From NCBI RefSeq assembly GCF_012927355.1, contig NZ_JABBGK010000001.1:1110649-1174648 (forward strand): a stretch of DNA of 64,000 nucleotides, in the 5' to 3' direction. Shown here one piece after another: positions 9,937 through 19,364 of the stretch. Numbering within the stretch: the first letter of the stretch is position 1; every line of letters starts with the position of its first letter. Source of the DNA: Rhizobium terricola. GTDB lineage: Bacteria > Pseudomonadota > Alphaproteobacteria > Rhizobiales > Rhizobiaceae. The position numbers and the translations under genes are program-made. The notes under the pieces were generated by a model that ran no database searches, was not told where the DNA came from, and was given only the letters and a program-made list of their open reading frames with translations.

Positions 9937-10959
9937 GTGAGCAATCAGTGGGGCAGGGATACGCAGAGCATAACACGGAGCCGGGGAGCGCCGATCGGCA
10001 CCCTTATTGCGGTGCTTCTCAGCCTCGGCATCGGGGCGGCGGCGGGTTACGGCGCCTTGCAGGTTCTGACGACACCGGACGCGCAAAAGCTCGCCCGGGC
10101 CGAGGAACGCATTGCGGCACTCACCGCTGAGGTTGCCGAAAGGGACCGGCAACTGACGCAGGCCGCTGAAGCGGTCCAGCAAGCGCAGGCTGACACCGAA
10201 GGCGTCTCAAGTTCGGACAAAGTCGAACTCCGACAGACGATAGCCGCGCAACGCGCCGAACTCGATGCGATGACGGAGAAACTTGCGCAGGCAAGCACAG
10301 CGCTTGAGAGAGAAAAGCAGCGCACAGTCGAACTGGAAACCGAGATCGCGGCAGCGCGCCGCAACGCGGATGATCAAGCGCGTTCAGCCGACCAAACGAA
10401 GCGCACAGCAGACGAAGCCGTGTCTTCCAGTCTCAGCGAACTGAGGGACCTGAAGCAGACCCGGATCCCTGGGCTCGAAGCACAGATTATATCATTGCAG
10501 AAGGACCTTGCCACCTCTGCTGCTCGGATAGAAAAAGCGGCGAGCGAAGCCAAGGAGCTGCGCAGGCAAATGGCGGCGGCAAGGGACGCTCGAAGTGACT
10601 CCGAAAACGCGTTGACGCTCGAGCGCGCCCGGGCCGCCGATCTCCAGGCGCAACTGGCACGGATGCAGCAACAAACGGCTGGCGGAGAGAGCAAGAGCCC
10701 GCAGGGCGTCGTCGAGGAGACACCGGCCAGTGCCGAAACCTCATCGACCGTGAACACCGCCGGCCGCGAAGTCGATCTGGTTGCCGATGCGCTTGACCGG
10801 ACACCCGGCATCGACCGATTGTCGGCGGCCGACCGCGACCGCCTGCAGGAGATGCTGGTCTCCGGCCAATGCGTGACGACGAGCCTCAAGGCAGTGTTCC
10901 GTTCGGTCCCGGTCGTGACGCTGCGGAACCTGATGCGCGACTTGAAGAGCGGCTGTTGA
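9937..10959 (+). CDS. Membrane-anchored coiled-coil protein of unknown function
   Basis: A 340-residue protein starting at GTG, with ribosome site GGACGGGAG. Residues about 21-45 form one membrane helix (GTLIAVLLSLGIGAAAGYGAL); nearly all of residues 50-240 is heptad-rich coiled coil dominated by Ala, Glu, Gln, Arg and Lys, predicted periplasmic. The C-terminal 60 residues are compact, with two cysteines (VSGQCVTTS and the final KSGC) that could form a disulfide. No family is recognised. It is followed after 17 bp by a TAXI binding protein in the same direction, so the two are likely co-transcribed. Confidence 0.75.
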   Translation: MSNQWGRDTQSITRSRGAPIGTLIAVLLSLGIGAAAGYGALQVLTTPDAQKLARAEERIAALTAEVAERDRQLTQAAEAVQQAQADTEGVSSSDKVELRQTIAAQRAELDAMTEKLAQASTALEREKQRTVELETEIAAARRNADDQARSADQTKRTADEAVSSSLSELRDLKQTRIPGLEAQIISLQKDLATSAARIEKAASEAKELRRQMAAARDARSDSENALTLERARAADLQAQLARMQQQTAGGESKSPQGVVEETPASAETSSTVNTAGREVDLVADALDRTPGIDRLSAADRDRLQEMLVSGQCVTTSLKAVFRSVPVVTLRNLMRDLKSGC

Positions 10960-10976
10960 GCGAAAGGAAACTCGCC

Positions 10977-12014
10977 ATGTCCACCAGACTGAAACTCCTC
11001 GCAGGTGTCCTTGGTACGCTGCTCGTGGCCGGCACCGCTGCCGCCGACAGCTTCGAGCGGAACATCATGACCGGCGGGCCGAGCGGCACCTATATCCGCA
11101 TCGGGCGGGACATCGCAGCAATTGGCGCGGAATGCGGCCTCGGCCTCAATGTCGTCGAAAGCGCGGGCTCGCTCGAGAATTTCGTTGGCGTGCGCAACCG
11201 CCGCAACACCCAGTTCGGCATCGTGCAGAGCGACGTGCTCGAATATCTGAAGACCTTCGAGGCGAACGATCCCGAGGTGCAGCAGGCGGTGCGCGGGGTC
11301 CGGATCATGTTCCCGCTCTACAACGAGGAAGTCCACGTTCTTGCCGACAAGGACATCGGGGAACTCAAGGATCTGGCGGGCAAGAAGATCGCTATCGGCA
11401 AGGCCGACAGCGGGACCTATCTCACCGCCACCCTGATGCTCGACATCCTGCAGATCAAAGCTGCCGAGCGGTTGACGATCAATCCGGACGAGGCGCTGCC
11501 GAAGCTCATGGCAGGCGAGATCGACGCGTTCTTCTATGTCGCCGGCGCACCCGCGGCGCTCTTTGCCAATGCGAAGATCGACGGTTCGAAGTTCCATCTG
11601 CTGGCGATCAAGGATGCACCGCTGCTCGCGACCTATACGCCCGCAACGGTCGCCGGCACGACCTACAGCTTTCAGCAGGAACCGGTCGACCTGGTCGCCG
11701 TTAAGGCCGTGCTGATGACCTACGACTACGATCCGAAGAAGAATGCCTATCATCGCGACAGTTGCCGCTCGGTCTCCGACTTTTCCAGTCTTATCCTCAA
11801 CGGCATGCCGACGCTTGAGGAGAAGGGCCATCCGAAGTGGAAGTCGGTCGACCTGACGGCCCTGCCGCCCGGCTGGCAGGTCGGCACCTGCGTCAAGGCG
11901 GGCATGGCGCTCGACTACAAGCCGTCCTGCACCGCCGCCAAGCCGCCCGCAGAAGCGGATGCGAACGAGGAATATCTCAATCTGCTTAAGCAACGCCTCA
12001 AAAAGCAGCCATAA
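10977..12014 (+). CDS. TAXI-family TRAP transporter solute-binding protein
   Basis: A 345-residue periplasmic protein with a signal peptide (residues 1-20, ending GTAAA) and the TAXI fold. Seen are ITGGPSGTY-type binding residues (IMTGGPSGTYIRIGRDIA, about 28-45), the VVESAGSLENFVGVRNRRNTQFGIVQSD region and KIAIGKADSGTYLTA. TAXI proteins feed TRAP permeases with C4-dicarboxylates, glutamate and similar acids. No TRAP membrane subunit is nearby. The ATG at 10977 has the ribosome site GAAAGGAAA; an upstream in-frame ATG lies inside the preceding coiled-coil gene. An additional C-terminal Cys-containing segment (GTCVKAGMALDYKPSC) is visible. Confidence 0.88.
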   Translation: MSTRLKLLAGVLGTLLVAGTAAADSFERNIMTGGPSGTYIRIGRDIAAIGAECGLGLNVVESAGSLENFVGVRNRRNTQFGIVQSDVLEYLKTFEANDPEVQQAVRGVRIMFPLYNEEVHVLADKDIGELKDLAGKKIAIGKADSGTYLTATLMLDILQIKAAERLTINPDEALPKLMAGEIDAFFYVAGAPAALFANAKIDGSKFHLLAIKDAPLLATYTPATVAGTTYSFQQEPVDLVAVKAVLMTYDYDPKKNAYHRDSCRSVSDFSSLILNGMPTLEEKGHPKWKSVDLTALPPGWQVGTCVKAGMALDYKPSCTAAKPPAEADANEEYLNLLKQRLKKQP

Positions 12015-12069
12015 CTAATTTTGATTACTCAAAAATAGCTATTTCTAATCCATTGTAGGCAGAAAGAGA

Positions 12070-12103
12070 AAGCCGGCGGCACCCGAAAGGACGCCGCCGG
12101 CTT
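12070..12103 (-). terminator. Terminator of glnA, probably bidirectional
   Basis: An 11-bp inverted repeat (AAGCCGGCGGC / GCCGCCGGCTT) with an 12-base loop lies between the convergent TAXI and glnA genes. On the minus strand it is followed by a T-rich run (TTTCTCTTTCT), so it fits best as the glnA terminator; on the plus strand the tail is only TTCC. Confidence 0.75.
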
Positions 12104-12147
12104 CCGTTCAGATCGTCGATCCGCGATATGCGAACCGAACCAATCCC

Positions 12148-13557
12148 TTAGACGGAGTAGTACATGTCGAACTCGACCGGATGCGGGGTCATTTCGAAAC
12201 GCATCACTTCGGCCATCTTGAGTTCGATGAACGAGTCGATCTGGTCGTCGTCGAAGACGCCGCCGGCGGTGAGGAACTTGCGATCCTTGTCGACGCTTTC
12301 GAGCGCTTCGCGCAGCGAACCGCAGACGGTCGGGATCTTCTTCAGTTCCTTCGGCGGCAGGTCATAGAGATCCTTGTCCATGGCCTTGCCCGGATGGATC
12401 TTGTTCTTGATGCCGTCGAGGCCGGCCATCAGCATGGCAGCAAAGGCGAGGTAGGGGTTGGCGGTCGGGTCGGGGAAGCGGACTTCGACACGCTTGGCCT
12501 TCGGGTTGGAGCCGAACGGAATGCGGCACGATGCCGAGCGGTTGCGGGCCGAATAGGCCAGCAGAACCGGAGCTTCATAGCCCGGGACCAGACGCTTATA
12601 GGAGTTGGTCGACGGGTTGGTGAAGGCGTTCAGGGCCTTGGCATGCTTGATGATGCCGCCGATGAAGTAGAGGCAGTTTTCCGAAAGGCCGGCATATTCG
12701 TCACCGGCGAAGGTCGGCTTGCCGTCCTTCCAGATCGACATGTGAACGTGCATGCCCGAGCCGTTGTCGCCGAAGATCGGCTTCGGCATGAAGGTTGCGG
12801 TCTTGCCGTAGGCATTGGCGACCTGGTGCACGACGTACTTGTAGATCTGCATCTTGTCGGCGTTGCGGACGAGCGCGTCGAACTTGATACCGAGTTCGTG
12901 CTGGGCTGCCGCCACTTCGTGGTGATGCTTTTCGACCACGACGCCCATCTCGGAGAGTACGGTCAGCATTTCGGAGCGCATGTCCTGCAGGCTGTCGATC
13001 GGCGGGACCGGGAAGTAGCCGCCCTTGACGCGCGGACGGTGGCCGAGGTTGCCGGTCTCGTAGTCGGTGTCGTCGTTGGACGGCAGTTCGGAAGAGTCGA
13101 GCTTGAAGCCGGTGTTGTACGGGTCAGCCTTGTACTTCACGTCGTCGAAGACGAAGAATTCGGCTTCGGGACCGACAAAGACGGTGTCGCCGATACCGGA
13201 GGCCTTGAGGTAGGCTTCGGCCTTCTTGGCGGTGCCGCGCGGGTCGCGATTGTAGGCTTCCCCCGAGACCGGGTCGAGAATGTCGCAGATGATGACCATC
13301 GTCGACTGGGCGAAGAACGGGTCCATGTGGACCGTGTCGGTATCCGGCATCAGAACCATGTCGGACTCGTTGATCGCCTTCCAGCCACCAATCGAGGAGC
13401 CGTCGAACATCACGCCGTCGGCGAACATGTCTTCGTCGACGCAGGCGATGTCCATGGTGACGTGCTGCAGCTTGCCCTTCGGGTCGGTGAAGCGCAGGTC
13501 GACGAACTTGACGTCGTTGTCCTTGATTTGCTTGAGAATGTCGTTTGCGGTCGGCAT
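12148..13557 (-). CDS. glnA: Glutamine synthetase type I
   Basis: ATP-dependent ligation of ammonia to glutamate, the main entry of ammonium into metabolism; a dodecamer in the cytosol. The 469-residue product has the GSI beta-Grasp region ([16 protein letters not shown]), metal ligands in [11 protein letters not shown], the HVHMSIW and NRSASCRIP motifs, and the adenylylation tyrosine in [11 protein letters not shown], so activity should be controlled by GlnE. It lies 61 bp downstream of glnB and is read with it from the sigma-54 promoter at 14014-14029. Confidence 0.98.
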   Translation of the reverse strand: MPTANDILKQIKDNDVKFVDLRFTDPKGKLQHVTMDIACVDEDMFADGVMFDGSSIGGWKAINESDMVLMPDTDTVHMDPFFAQSTMVIICDILDPVSGEAYNRDPRGTAKKAEAYLKASGIGDTVFVGPEAEFFVFDDVKYKADPYNTGFKLDSSELPSNDDTDYETGNLGHRPRVKGGYFPVPPIDSLQDMRSEMLTVLSEMGVVVEKHHHEVAAAQHELGIKFDALVRNADKMQIYKYVVHQVANAYGKTATFMPKPIFGDNGSGMHVHMSIWKDGKPTFAGDEYAGLSENCLYFIGGIIKHAKALNAFTNPSTNSYKRLVPGYEAPVLLAYSARNRSASCRIPFGSNPKAKRVEVRFPDPTANPYLAFAAMLMAGLDGIKNKIHPGKAMDKDLYDLPPKELKKIPTVCGSLREALESVDKDRKFLTAGGVFDDDQIDSFIELKMAEVMRFEMTPHPVEFDMYYSV

Positions 13558-13618
13558 TGTCGAATTCCTTGAGTGAGATGATGATTATAGGTCCCGGCCC
13601 TCGACGGGGGCGGGCCGA

Positions 13619-14300
<682 letters not shown>

Positions 14301-15770
14301 ATGAACAAGGATTGCGAAAACTGGTTGCTCACACCCGCCGCGATGGGGCGGGTCGATGATGCGGCGGCCCGGTCGGGCATGAATTCCTATGGCCTGATGG
14401 AGAAGGCCGGCCAGGCCGTCAGCGCCGCCGCATTGCGGCTCTTTCCCGGTGCCCGCCGCTTCGTCGTCCTCAGCGGGCCGGGCAACAATGGCGGCGACGG
14501 TTACGTGACGGCCCGGGCGCTCAGCGAGGCGGGCGCCGCCGTTTCGATCTTCCGCCTCGGCGATCCGTCGCGACTGAAGGGCGACGCGGCAACCGCCTTT
14601 GCACACTGCCTCCTCGATGGCGACGATCTCGACGCCTATCAGCCATGGGCGGGCGACGTGGTTGTCGATGCCATCTTCGGCGCGGGCCTCGACCGCCCGG
14701 TGCCGGATACCGTCCGTCACGTGATCGAGCGGGTGAACGTGGCCTCAATCCCGGTGATCGCCGTCGACCTGCCTTCCGGCCTCGACGGGCGAACGGGCAG
14801 GGTGCTCGGGGCCGCCTTCACGGCGGTCCACACTGTGACCTTCATGACCCGCAAGCCGGCCCATGTGCTGTTGCCGGGCCGGAGACTCTGCGGTTCGGTC
14901 GAGGTATACGACATCGGCGTCCCCATGCGCATCGTCGCCGGCGAGGCTGGATGTGTCCGGGTCAACTCGCCGTCCGAATGGCAGTATGAGTTTCCGTCCG
15001 AAGGGCTGGAGAGCCACAAGTTCAGCCGGGGTCATCTGACCGTGTTTTCCGGCCCGGCGGCCGCGACCGGCGCGGCGCGACTCTCTGCCGCCGCCGGACT
15101 GCGCATCGGTGCCGGCCTCGTCACGCTCGCGTCGCCGACCGCAGCGCTCGAGACAAACGCGGCCCAATTGACCGCCGTGATGCTGAAGGCGATCGACAAT
15201 CCCTCCGACCTGGCAGTCTATCTCGACGACCCCCGACACAACGCCTTCGTGATCGGTCCGGGTTTCGGCATCGGCGAGAGAACGCGCGCCTTCGCGCTTG
15301 CATTGAAGGACCGGCTGGTCGTGCTGGACGCCGATGCGATCACCTCCTTTCGCGATGAACCGAACGCCTTGTTCAACGCCTTCTCGGGCGGCGATTTCCG
15401 GCTGGTGCTGACGCCCCACGAGGGCGAGTTCGCCCGGCTCTTCCCCGATCTCGCAACGGACGAGCGTCAAAGCAAGATCGAGCGGGCCCTTGCCGCTGCG
15501 GTGCGCGCCCATGCCGTCATCGTCTACAAGGGGGCTGACACAGTCATCGCCGCGCCGGACGGTCGGGTGCTCGTCAATGACAACGCGCCCGCCTGGCTGG
15601 CCACTGCAGGATCAGGCGACGTGCTGGCGGGCATGATCGGCGGACTGCTCGCCCAGGGCATGCCGGCCTTCGAGGCCGCCGCGGCAGGGGTCTTCCTGCA
15701 CGGTAAGGCAGGGACCGCCGCGGGCAGGGGACTGACGTCCGAGCATCTCATCACAAGTATTGAACGTTAG
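14301..15770 (+). CDS. nnr: Bifunctional NAD(P)H-hydrate epimerase / ADP-dependent dehydratase
   Basis: Repairs damaged nicotinamide cofactors: the N-terminal YjeF domain epimerises (R)- and (S)-NAD(P)HX and the C-terminal carbohydrate-kinase-like domain dehydrates the S form. The 489-residue product shows the epimerase loop GPGNNGGDGYVTAR (about 59-72), VDAIFGAGLDR and the kinase-like GSGDVLAGMIGGLLAQG near residue 445. The start MNKDCENWLLTPAAM matches the family. The gene diverges from glnB, which is common in rhizobia. Confidence 0.93.
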   Translation: MNKDCENWLLTPAAMGRVDDAAARSGMNSYGLMEKAGQAVSAAALRLFPGARRFVVLSGPGNNGGDGYVTARALSEAGAAVSIFRLGDPSRLKGDAATAFAHCLLDGDDLDAYQPWAGDVVVDAIFGAGLDRPVPDTVRHVIERVNVASIPVIAVDLPSGLDGRTGRVLGAAFTAVHTVTFMTRKPAHVLLPGRRLCGSVEVYDIGVPMRIVAGEAGCVRVNSPSEWQYEFPSEGLESHKFSRGHLTVFSGPAAATGAARLSAAAGLRIGAGLVTLASPTAALETNAAQLTAVMLKAIDNPSDLAVYLDDPRHNAFVIGPGFGIGERTRAFALALKDRLVVLDADAITSFRDEPNALFNAFSGGDFRLVLTPHEGEFARLFPDLATDERQSKIERALAAAVRAHAVIVYKGADTVIAAPDGRVLVNDNAPAWLATAGSGDVLAGMIGGLLAQGMPAFEAAAAGVFLHGKAGTAAGRGLTSEHLITSIER

Positions 15771-15843
15771 CGCATAACTATGCGTTTCCCGTAACGGGCC
15801 AGGGTGGTGTATCGCAAGGCAGCACAACGCTGGAGAGAGAGTC

Positions 15844-16725
15844 GTGAAGCCTGTCCATATTCTGCTTCTTGTTCTGGTGGCGGCCCTCTGGGGCTTCAAC
15901 TTCGTGGTTATCAAGCTCGGCCTCGACAATTTCCCGCCTCTGCTCTTTTCGGCCCTGCGGTTTCTGTGCGCAGCCGTGCCGCTGGTCTTCTTCATCCCGA
16001 AACCCGATGTTCCCTGGCGCATCATCATCGGCATCGGGCTGGTGCTTGGCGTGGTGAAATTCTCGTTCCTGTTTATCGGCATCAAGGTCGGCGTACCGCC
16101 AGGCCTCGCTTCGCTGCTTCTGCAGTCACAGGCCTTCTTCACCGTGCTACTCGCCTTTCTGATCTTCGGCGCCCGTCCGCGCCCGCTTCAGATCGGGGGG
16201 ATGGCCATCGCCTTTTCCGGGATCGCACTGATCGGCTCGTCGATCGACGGCAACTTCACGCTCACGGGGCTTGCGCTCGCCATTGCCGCGGCAATCGCCT
16301 GGGCATTCTCCAACATGCTGATGAAGAAGGCCGGCAACGTGCCGATGCTCAACCTGATGGTCTGGGTCAGCCTCGTGCCACCGATCCCGCTTCTCGTCAT
16401 CTCGGTCCTGTTCGAAGGCCTGGATCGCGACCTTGCGGCGATCGCCCATATCAGTCTGACGGGGGCAGCCACCGTGCTGTTCGTCGCCTATGTCGCGACG
16501 ATCTTCGGATTCGCCGTCTGGGGCGCGATGATCAGCCGCTACGGGGTCTCGACCGTCGCGCCGTTCTCGCTTCTGGTTCCGGTCTTCGGAATGTCGTCCT
16601 CGGCGCTCTTCCTCGGTGAGGCGTTCGGGCCGCTGCGCATGGTGGCCGCCGCCCTGATCGTCGCCGGTCTGGTGATGAACGTGTTCAATCCGCAATGGCT
16701 GAGCCGAAAGGCGGCGACCGCCTGA
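15844..16725 (+). CDS. EamA/DMT-family transporter
   Basis: A 293-residue inner-membrane protein of ten helices in two EamA repeats, close in style to the amino-acid metabolite exporter EamA/YdcZ group (LWGFNFVVIKLGLDNFPPLLF at the start). The start is GTG at 15844 with the ribosome site GGAGAGAGA just upstream. The final segment FGPLRMVAAALIVAGLVMNVF matches the last helix of the family. The substrate is not predictable. Confidence 0.87.
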   Translation: MKPVHILLLVLVAALWGFNFVVIKLGLDNFPPLLFSALRFLCAAVPLVFFIPKPDVPWRIIIGIGLVLGVVKFSFLFIGIKVGVPPGLASLLLQSQAFFTVLLAFLIFGARPRPLQIGGMAIAFSGIALIGSSIDGNFTLTGLALAIAAAIAWAFSNMLMKKAGNVPMLNLMVWVSLVPPIPLLVISVLFEGLDRDLAAIAHISLTGAATVLFVAYVATIFGFAVWGAMISRYGVSTVAPFSLLVPVFGMSSSALFLGEAFGPLRMVAAALIVAGLVMNVFNPQWLSRKAATA

Positions 16726-16732
16726 CGGACCG

Positions 16733-18379
16733 TCAGAGGAGACGGCTGCCGCGCAGCATGCCCTCGTTCTCTAGCAGCGGATAGCCGATCGAGGCGAAGA
16801 GCGAGTTGATCTCCTTCAGATCCCGCATCGTGTCGATGTGCAGCGAACTCGACTCGAAGCTCGCCGCATTGCCGTTGCGCAGCCGCTGCAAATGCTGTTC
16901 CTCGCTCACCCGCACGAGATTGCGTACCTCCTCCTTGCAGGCCACCAGTTGGCGCGCATGCTCAACATCGCGGTTGACCAGGAGGTTGAAGGCAAGCCTC
17001 GCATTCTTGACCACCTCGTGGTGCATGGCGGTCAGTTCCGCCCAGCCCTCGGGCGAGAATGCGGTGTTGCGGTCGTGCTTCTTGCGGGCGCGCGTCAGCA
17101 TGTTCTGCGAGATGATGTCGGCCGCCTGCTCGATCTTGATCGTCGTTCCAAGGAGGTTCTGGCACTGGGCCGCGGAGGCGGGATCAAGTTCGCTGCCGGA
17201 AATGCGCGCCAGGTAGAACTTGATGTCGCGGTGGATCTCGTCGATCTCGTCGTCGAGCGCGGCGATCCGCTGCATCTTCTTCGGATCCCATTTCTCGTAG
17301 AGTTCGAAGATCCAGCTCAGCATGACCTCCGTCTTCTCGCAGACGGTCAGAACCTCACGCGTCGCATTGCTGATTGCCTGGCGCGGATTGGCGAGGTCGG
17401 CGGGGTTGAGCGCGGAGAGACGGTTCCGGCTCTCCTGTTCCACGGGCGGGCCGGCGAGGATTTTCTCTAGGATCGAGGAGACGATACCGCTGAAAGGGAG
17501 GCCGAAGACCAAGACCGCGGCATTGATCGCCAAGTGGATCATCACCACGGAATCGCCGGGTCCCGCGGCGAAGAAATGAGGATCGACGGCAAACACGAAC
17601 TGCAGGGCGAGCGCAATCAGCGTGCCCAGTCCACGGATCACGACATTGCCGAGCGGCACGATTCGGGCTCCGGCCTCGGCATTCTTGGTGAGGATCGCGC
17701 CGATCACGGCCGCCCCGAAATTGGCGCCAAGCACGAGCGGAATGATGAGGCTCGGTGGCAGGAGGTGACGGTCGGCCAGCGAGGCAAAAAGCAGGATCGT
17801 CGCGACGCTCGAATGGAAGGCCCAGGCGAGCAGGGCCGACAGAAGAAAGGCGGAAATCCAGTCGCGCGACAGGTAGTTGAACACGAGCGGCAGGATCTCG
17901 CTCGATCGGAGCGGGTCGGACGCCTGGCCAATCATCCTCAGCGACAAGAGCAGCAGCCCGAGGCCGAAGAAAATGCGGCCGGCCTGACGCCAGTTGCGGG
18001 ATTCCGAGGCACGAAAGGCGATCGTGCCCATCAGCATGAAGACCGGAATGAGGATCGACAGATCGTAGCGCAGAATGCGGACCACGAAGGCCGAGCCGAC
18101 ATCCGCCCCGAGTAGTGTCGCGACGCCGATTGCCGCCGACACATAGCCGCCGGCGACGAAGGACGCGACAATCAGCGCGACGGCCGTCGCGCTCTGCAAA
18201 GCGATGGCGAAGAAGAACCCGGCGATCGCCGCCGTGAAGCGATTGCTGACCGCCGAGCGGAGCCGCTCTTTCAGGACATTGCCATAAGCGCGCTCGATTC
18301 CCGTCCGCACCATGCGCGTCGCCCACAGGAGCAGCGCGACCGCCCCGGCCAGATTGATGAAGACAGCGATCCCTGACAT
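16733..18379 (-). CDS. Na/Pi cotransporter family protein with PhoU domain
   Basis: A 548-residue protein. The N-terminal 310 residues are membrane-spanning with the inverted pair of PNaS repeats, marked by QSATAVALIVASF (about 61-73) and HSSVATILLFASL (about 169-181). The C-terminal part from about residue 330 is a soluble PhoU-like helical domain. Such proteins take up phosphate with sodium, and the PhoU-like domain probably gates transport. It converges with the upstream EamA gene (7 bp between stops) and stands alone, without pst or pho genes. Confidence 0.88.
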   Translation of the reverse strand: MSGIAVFINLAGAVALLLWATRMVRTGIERAYGNVLKERLRSAVSNRFTAAIAGFFFAIALQSATAVALIVASFVAGGYVSAAIGVATLLGADVGSAFVVRILRYDLSILIPVFMLMGTIAFRASESRNWRQAGRIFFGLGLLLLSLRMIGQASDPLRSSEILPLVFNYLSRDWISAFLLSALLAWAFHSSVATILLFASLADRHLLPPSLIIPLVLGANFGAAVIGAILTKNAEAGARIVPLGNVVIRGLGTLIALALQFVFAVDPHFFAAGPGDSVVMIHLAINAAVLVFGLPFSGIVSSILEKILAGPPVEQESRNRLSALNPADLANPRQAISNATREVLTVCEKTEVMLSWIFELYEKWDPKKMQRIAALDDEIDEIHRDIKFYLARISGSELDPASAAQCQNLLGTTIKIEQAADIISQNMLTRARKKHDRNTAFSPEGWAELTAMHHEVVKNARLAFNLLVNRDVEHARQLVACKEEVRNLVRVSEEQHLQRLRNGNAASFESSSLHIDTMRDLKEINSLFASIGYPLLENEGMLRGSRLL

Positions 18380-18540
18380 GACACCTCGACGACGGACGAT
18401 GCGGCCGGCGCAGCTGCGCCGGTCCGGTTAAAGAGGTCGAGTTTCAATCCTTTGGCGGCGGACGTGGTCGACTCTGCGACTGAACCTAGTCCAGATTCGC
18501 CATTGTCACAATTTACCGCCGATTGGCTGTGACCAGCCCG

Positions 18541-19341
18541 TCAGGCGACCTTCGATTGCAGCAGCCGTGCGCCGTTCGGCGCATTGACCTTGCCGCCGGT
18601 GATGAAGAAGGCGAACACGTCGCGCGGCTTGGCCTCGATGGGCCGCTCCGCGGCGATCCGGGGCAGGTCCGGCGGCAGGCCGCCTTCGGCATAGGTCTTC
18701 AGCCGTCCCGCCCATTCCGCGACCGCTGGTTCGGGATAACAGGTCGCCACCTCATCCGACCCCTTCTGTAGCCGCGCATAGACGAAATCGGCTGTCGGGT
18801 CGGCGAACATGGGGTAGTCGTGATGATCGGCGCAGACCGCAGCCACGCCGTATCTGGAAAGCATGTCGATAAATTCGGGGACCAGGAACGACTCGTGCCG
18901 CGGCTCGACGACGTGGCGCAGCGGGCGGCCGTCAAGTTCCCGGGGCAGCAGGGCCAAAAAGGCCTCGAAATCCGCAGGGTCGAACTTCTTGGTCGCCATG
19001 AACTGCCAGAGGATCGGCCCGAGATGGTCTTTGAGCTCGACGATGCCCTGACCGAGGAACTTGTCGATCGACGGTCCCGCTTCCGCGAGCACCTTGCGGT
19101 TGGTGCAAAAACGGCTGGCCTTGAGCGAGAAGACGAAGCCCTCCGGCACGTCCGCTGCCCATTTGGCAAAGGTCTCCGGCTTCTGGCTCGAATAATAGGT
19201 GCCGTTGACCTCGATCGCCGTCAGCTCGCGGCTGGCGAATTCCAGCTGTCGCTTCTTCGCCAGCTTCTCCGGATAAAATGTCCCCTCCCAGGGATCGAAG
19301 GTCCAGCCGCCGATGCCGGTGCGGATTGTGCCTGCAGCCAT
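18541..19341 (-). CDS. DUF72 domain protein
   Basis: A 266-residue TIM-barrel protein of the DUF72 (YecE-like) family. It shows the typical opening GIGGWTFDPWEGTFYPEKL, then EVNGTYYSSQKPETF and FVYARLQKG. No biochemical activity is established for the family. I choose the second ATG of an ATGATG pair (19341) because it sits five bases after GGAGG; a longer TTG start is possible but unnecessary. It lies 23 bp downstream of uvrA and is probably in the same transcript. Confidence 0.85.
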   Translation of the reverse strand: MAAGTIRTGIGGWTFDPWEGTFYPEKLAKKRQLEFASRELTAIEVNGTYYSSQKPETFAKWAADVPEGFVFSLKASRFCTNRKVLAEAGPSIDKFLGQGIVELKDHLGPILWQFMATKKFDPADFEAFLALLPRELDGRPLRHVVEPRHESFLVPEFIDMLSRYGVAAVCADHHDYPMFADPTADFVYARLQKGSDEVATCYPEPAVAEWAGRLKTYAEGGLPPDLPRIAAERPIEAKPRDVFAFFITGGKVNAPNGARLLQSKVA

Positions 19342-19364
19342 CATCTCCTCCAAATAGTTGCCGC

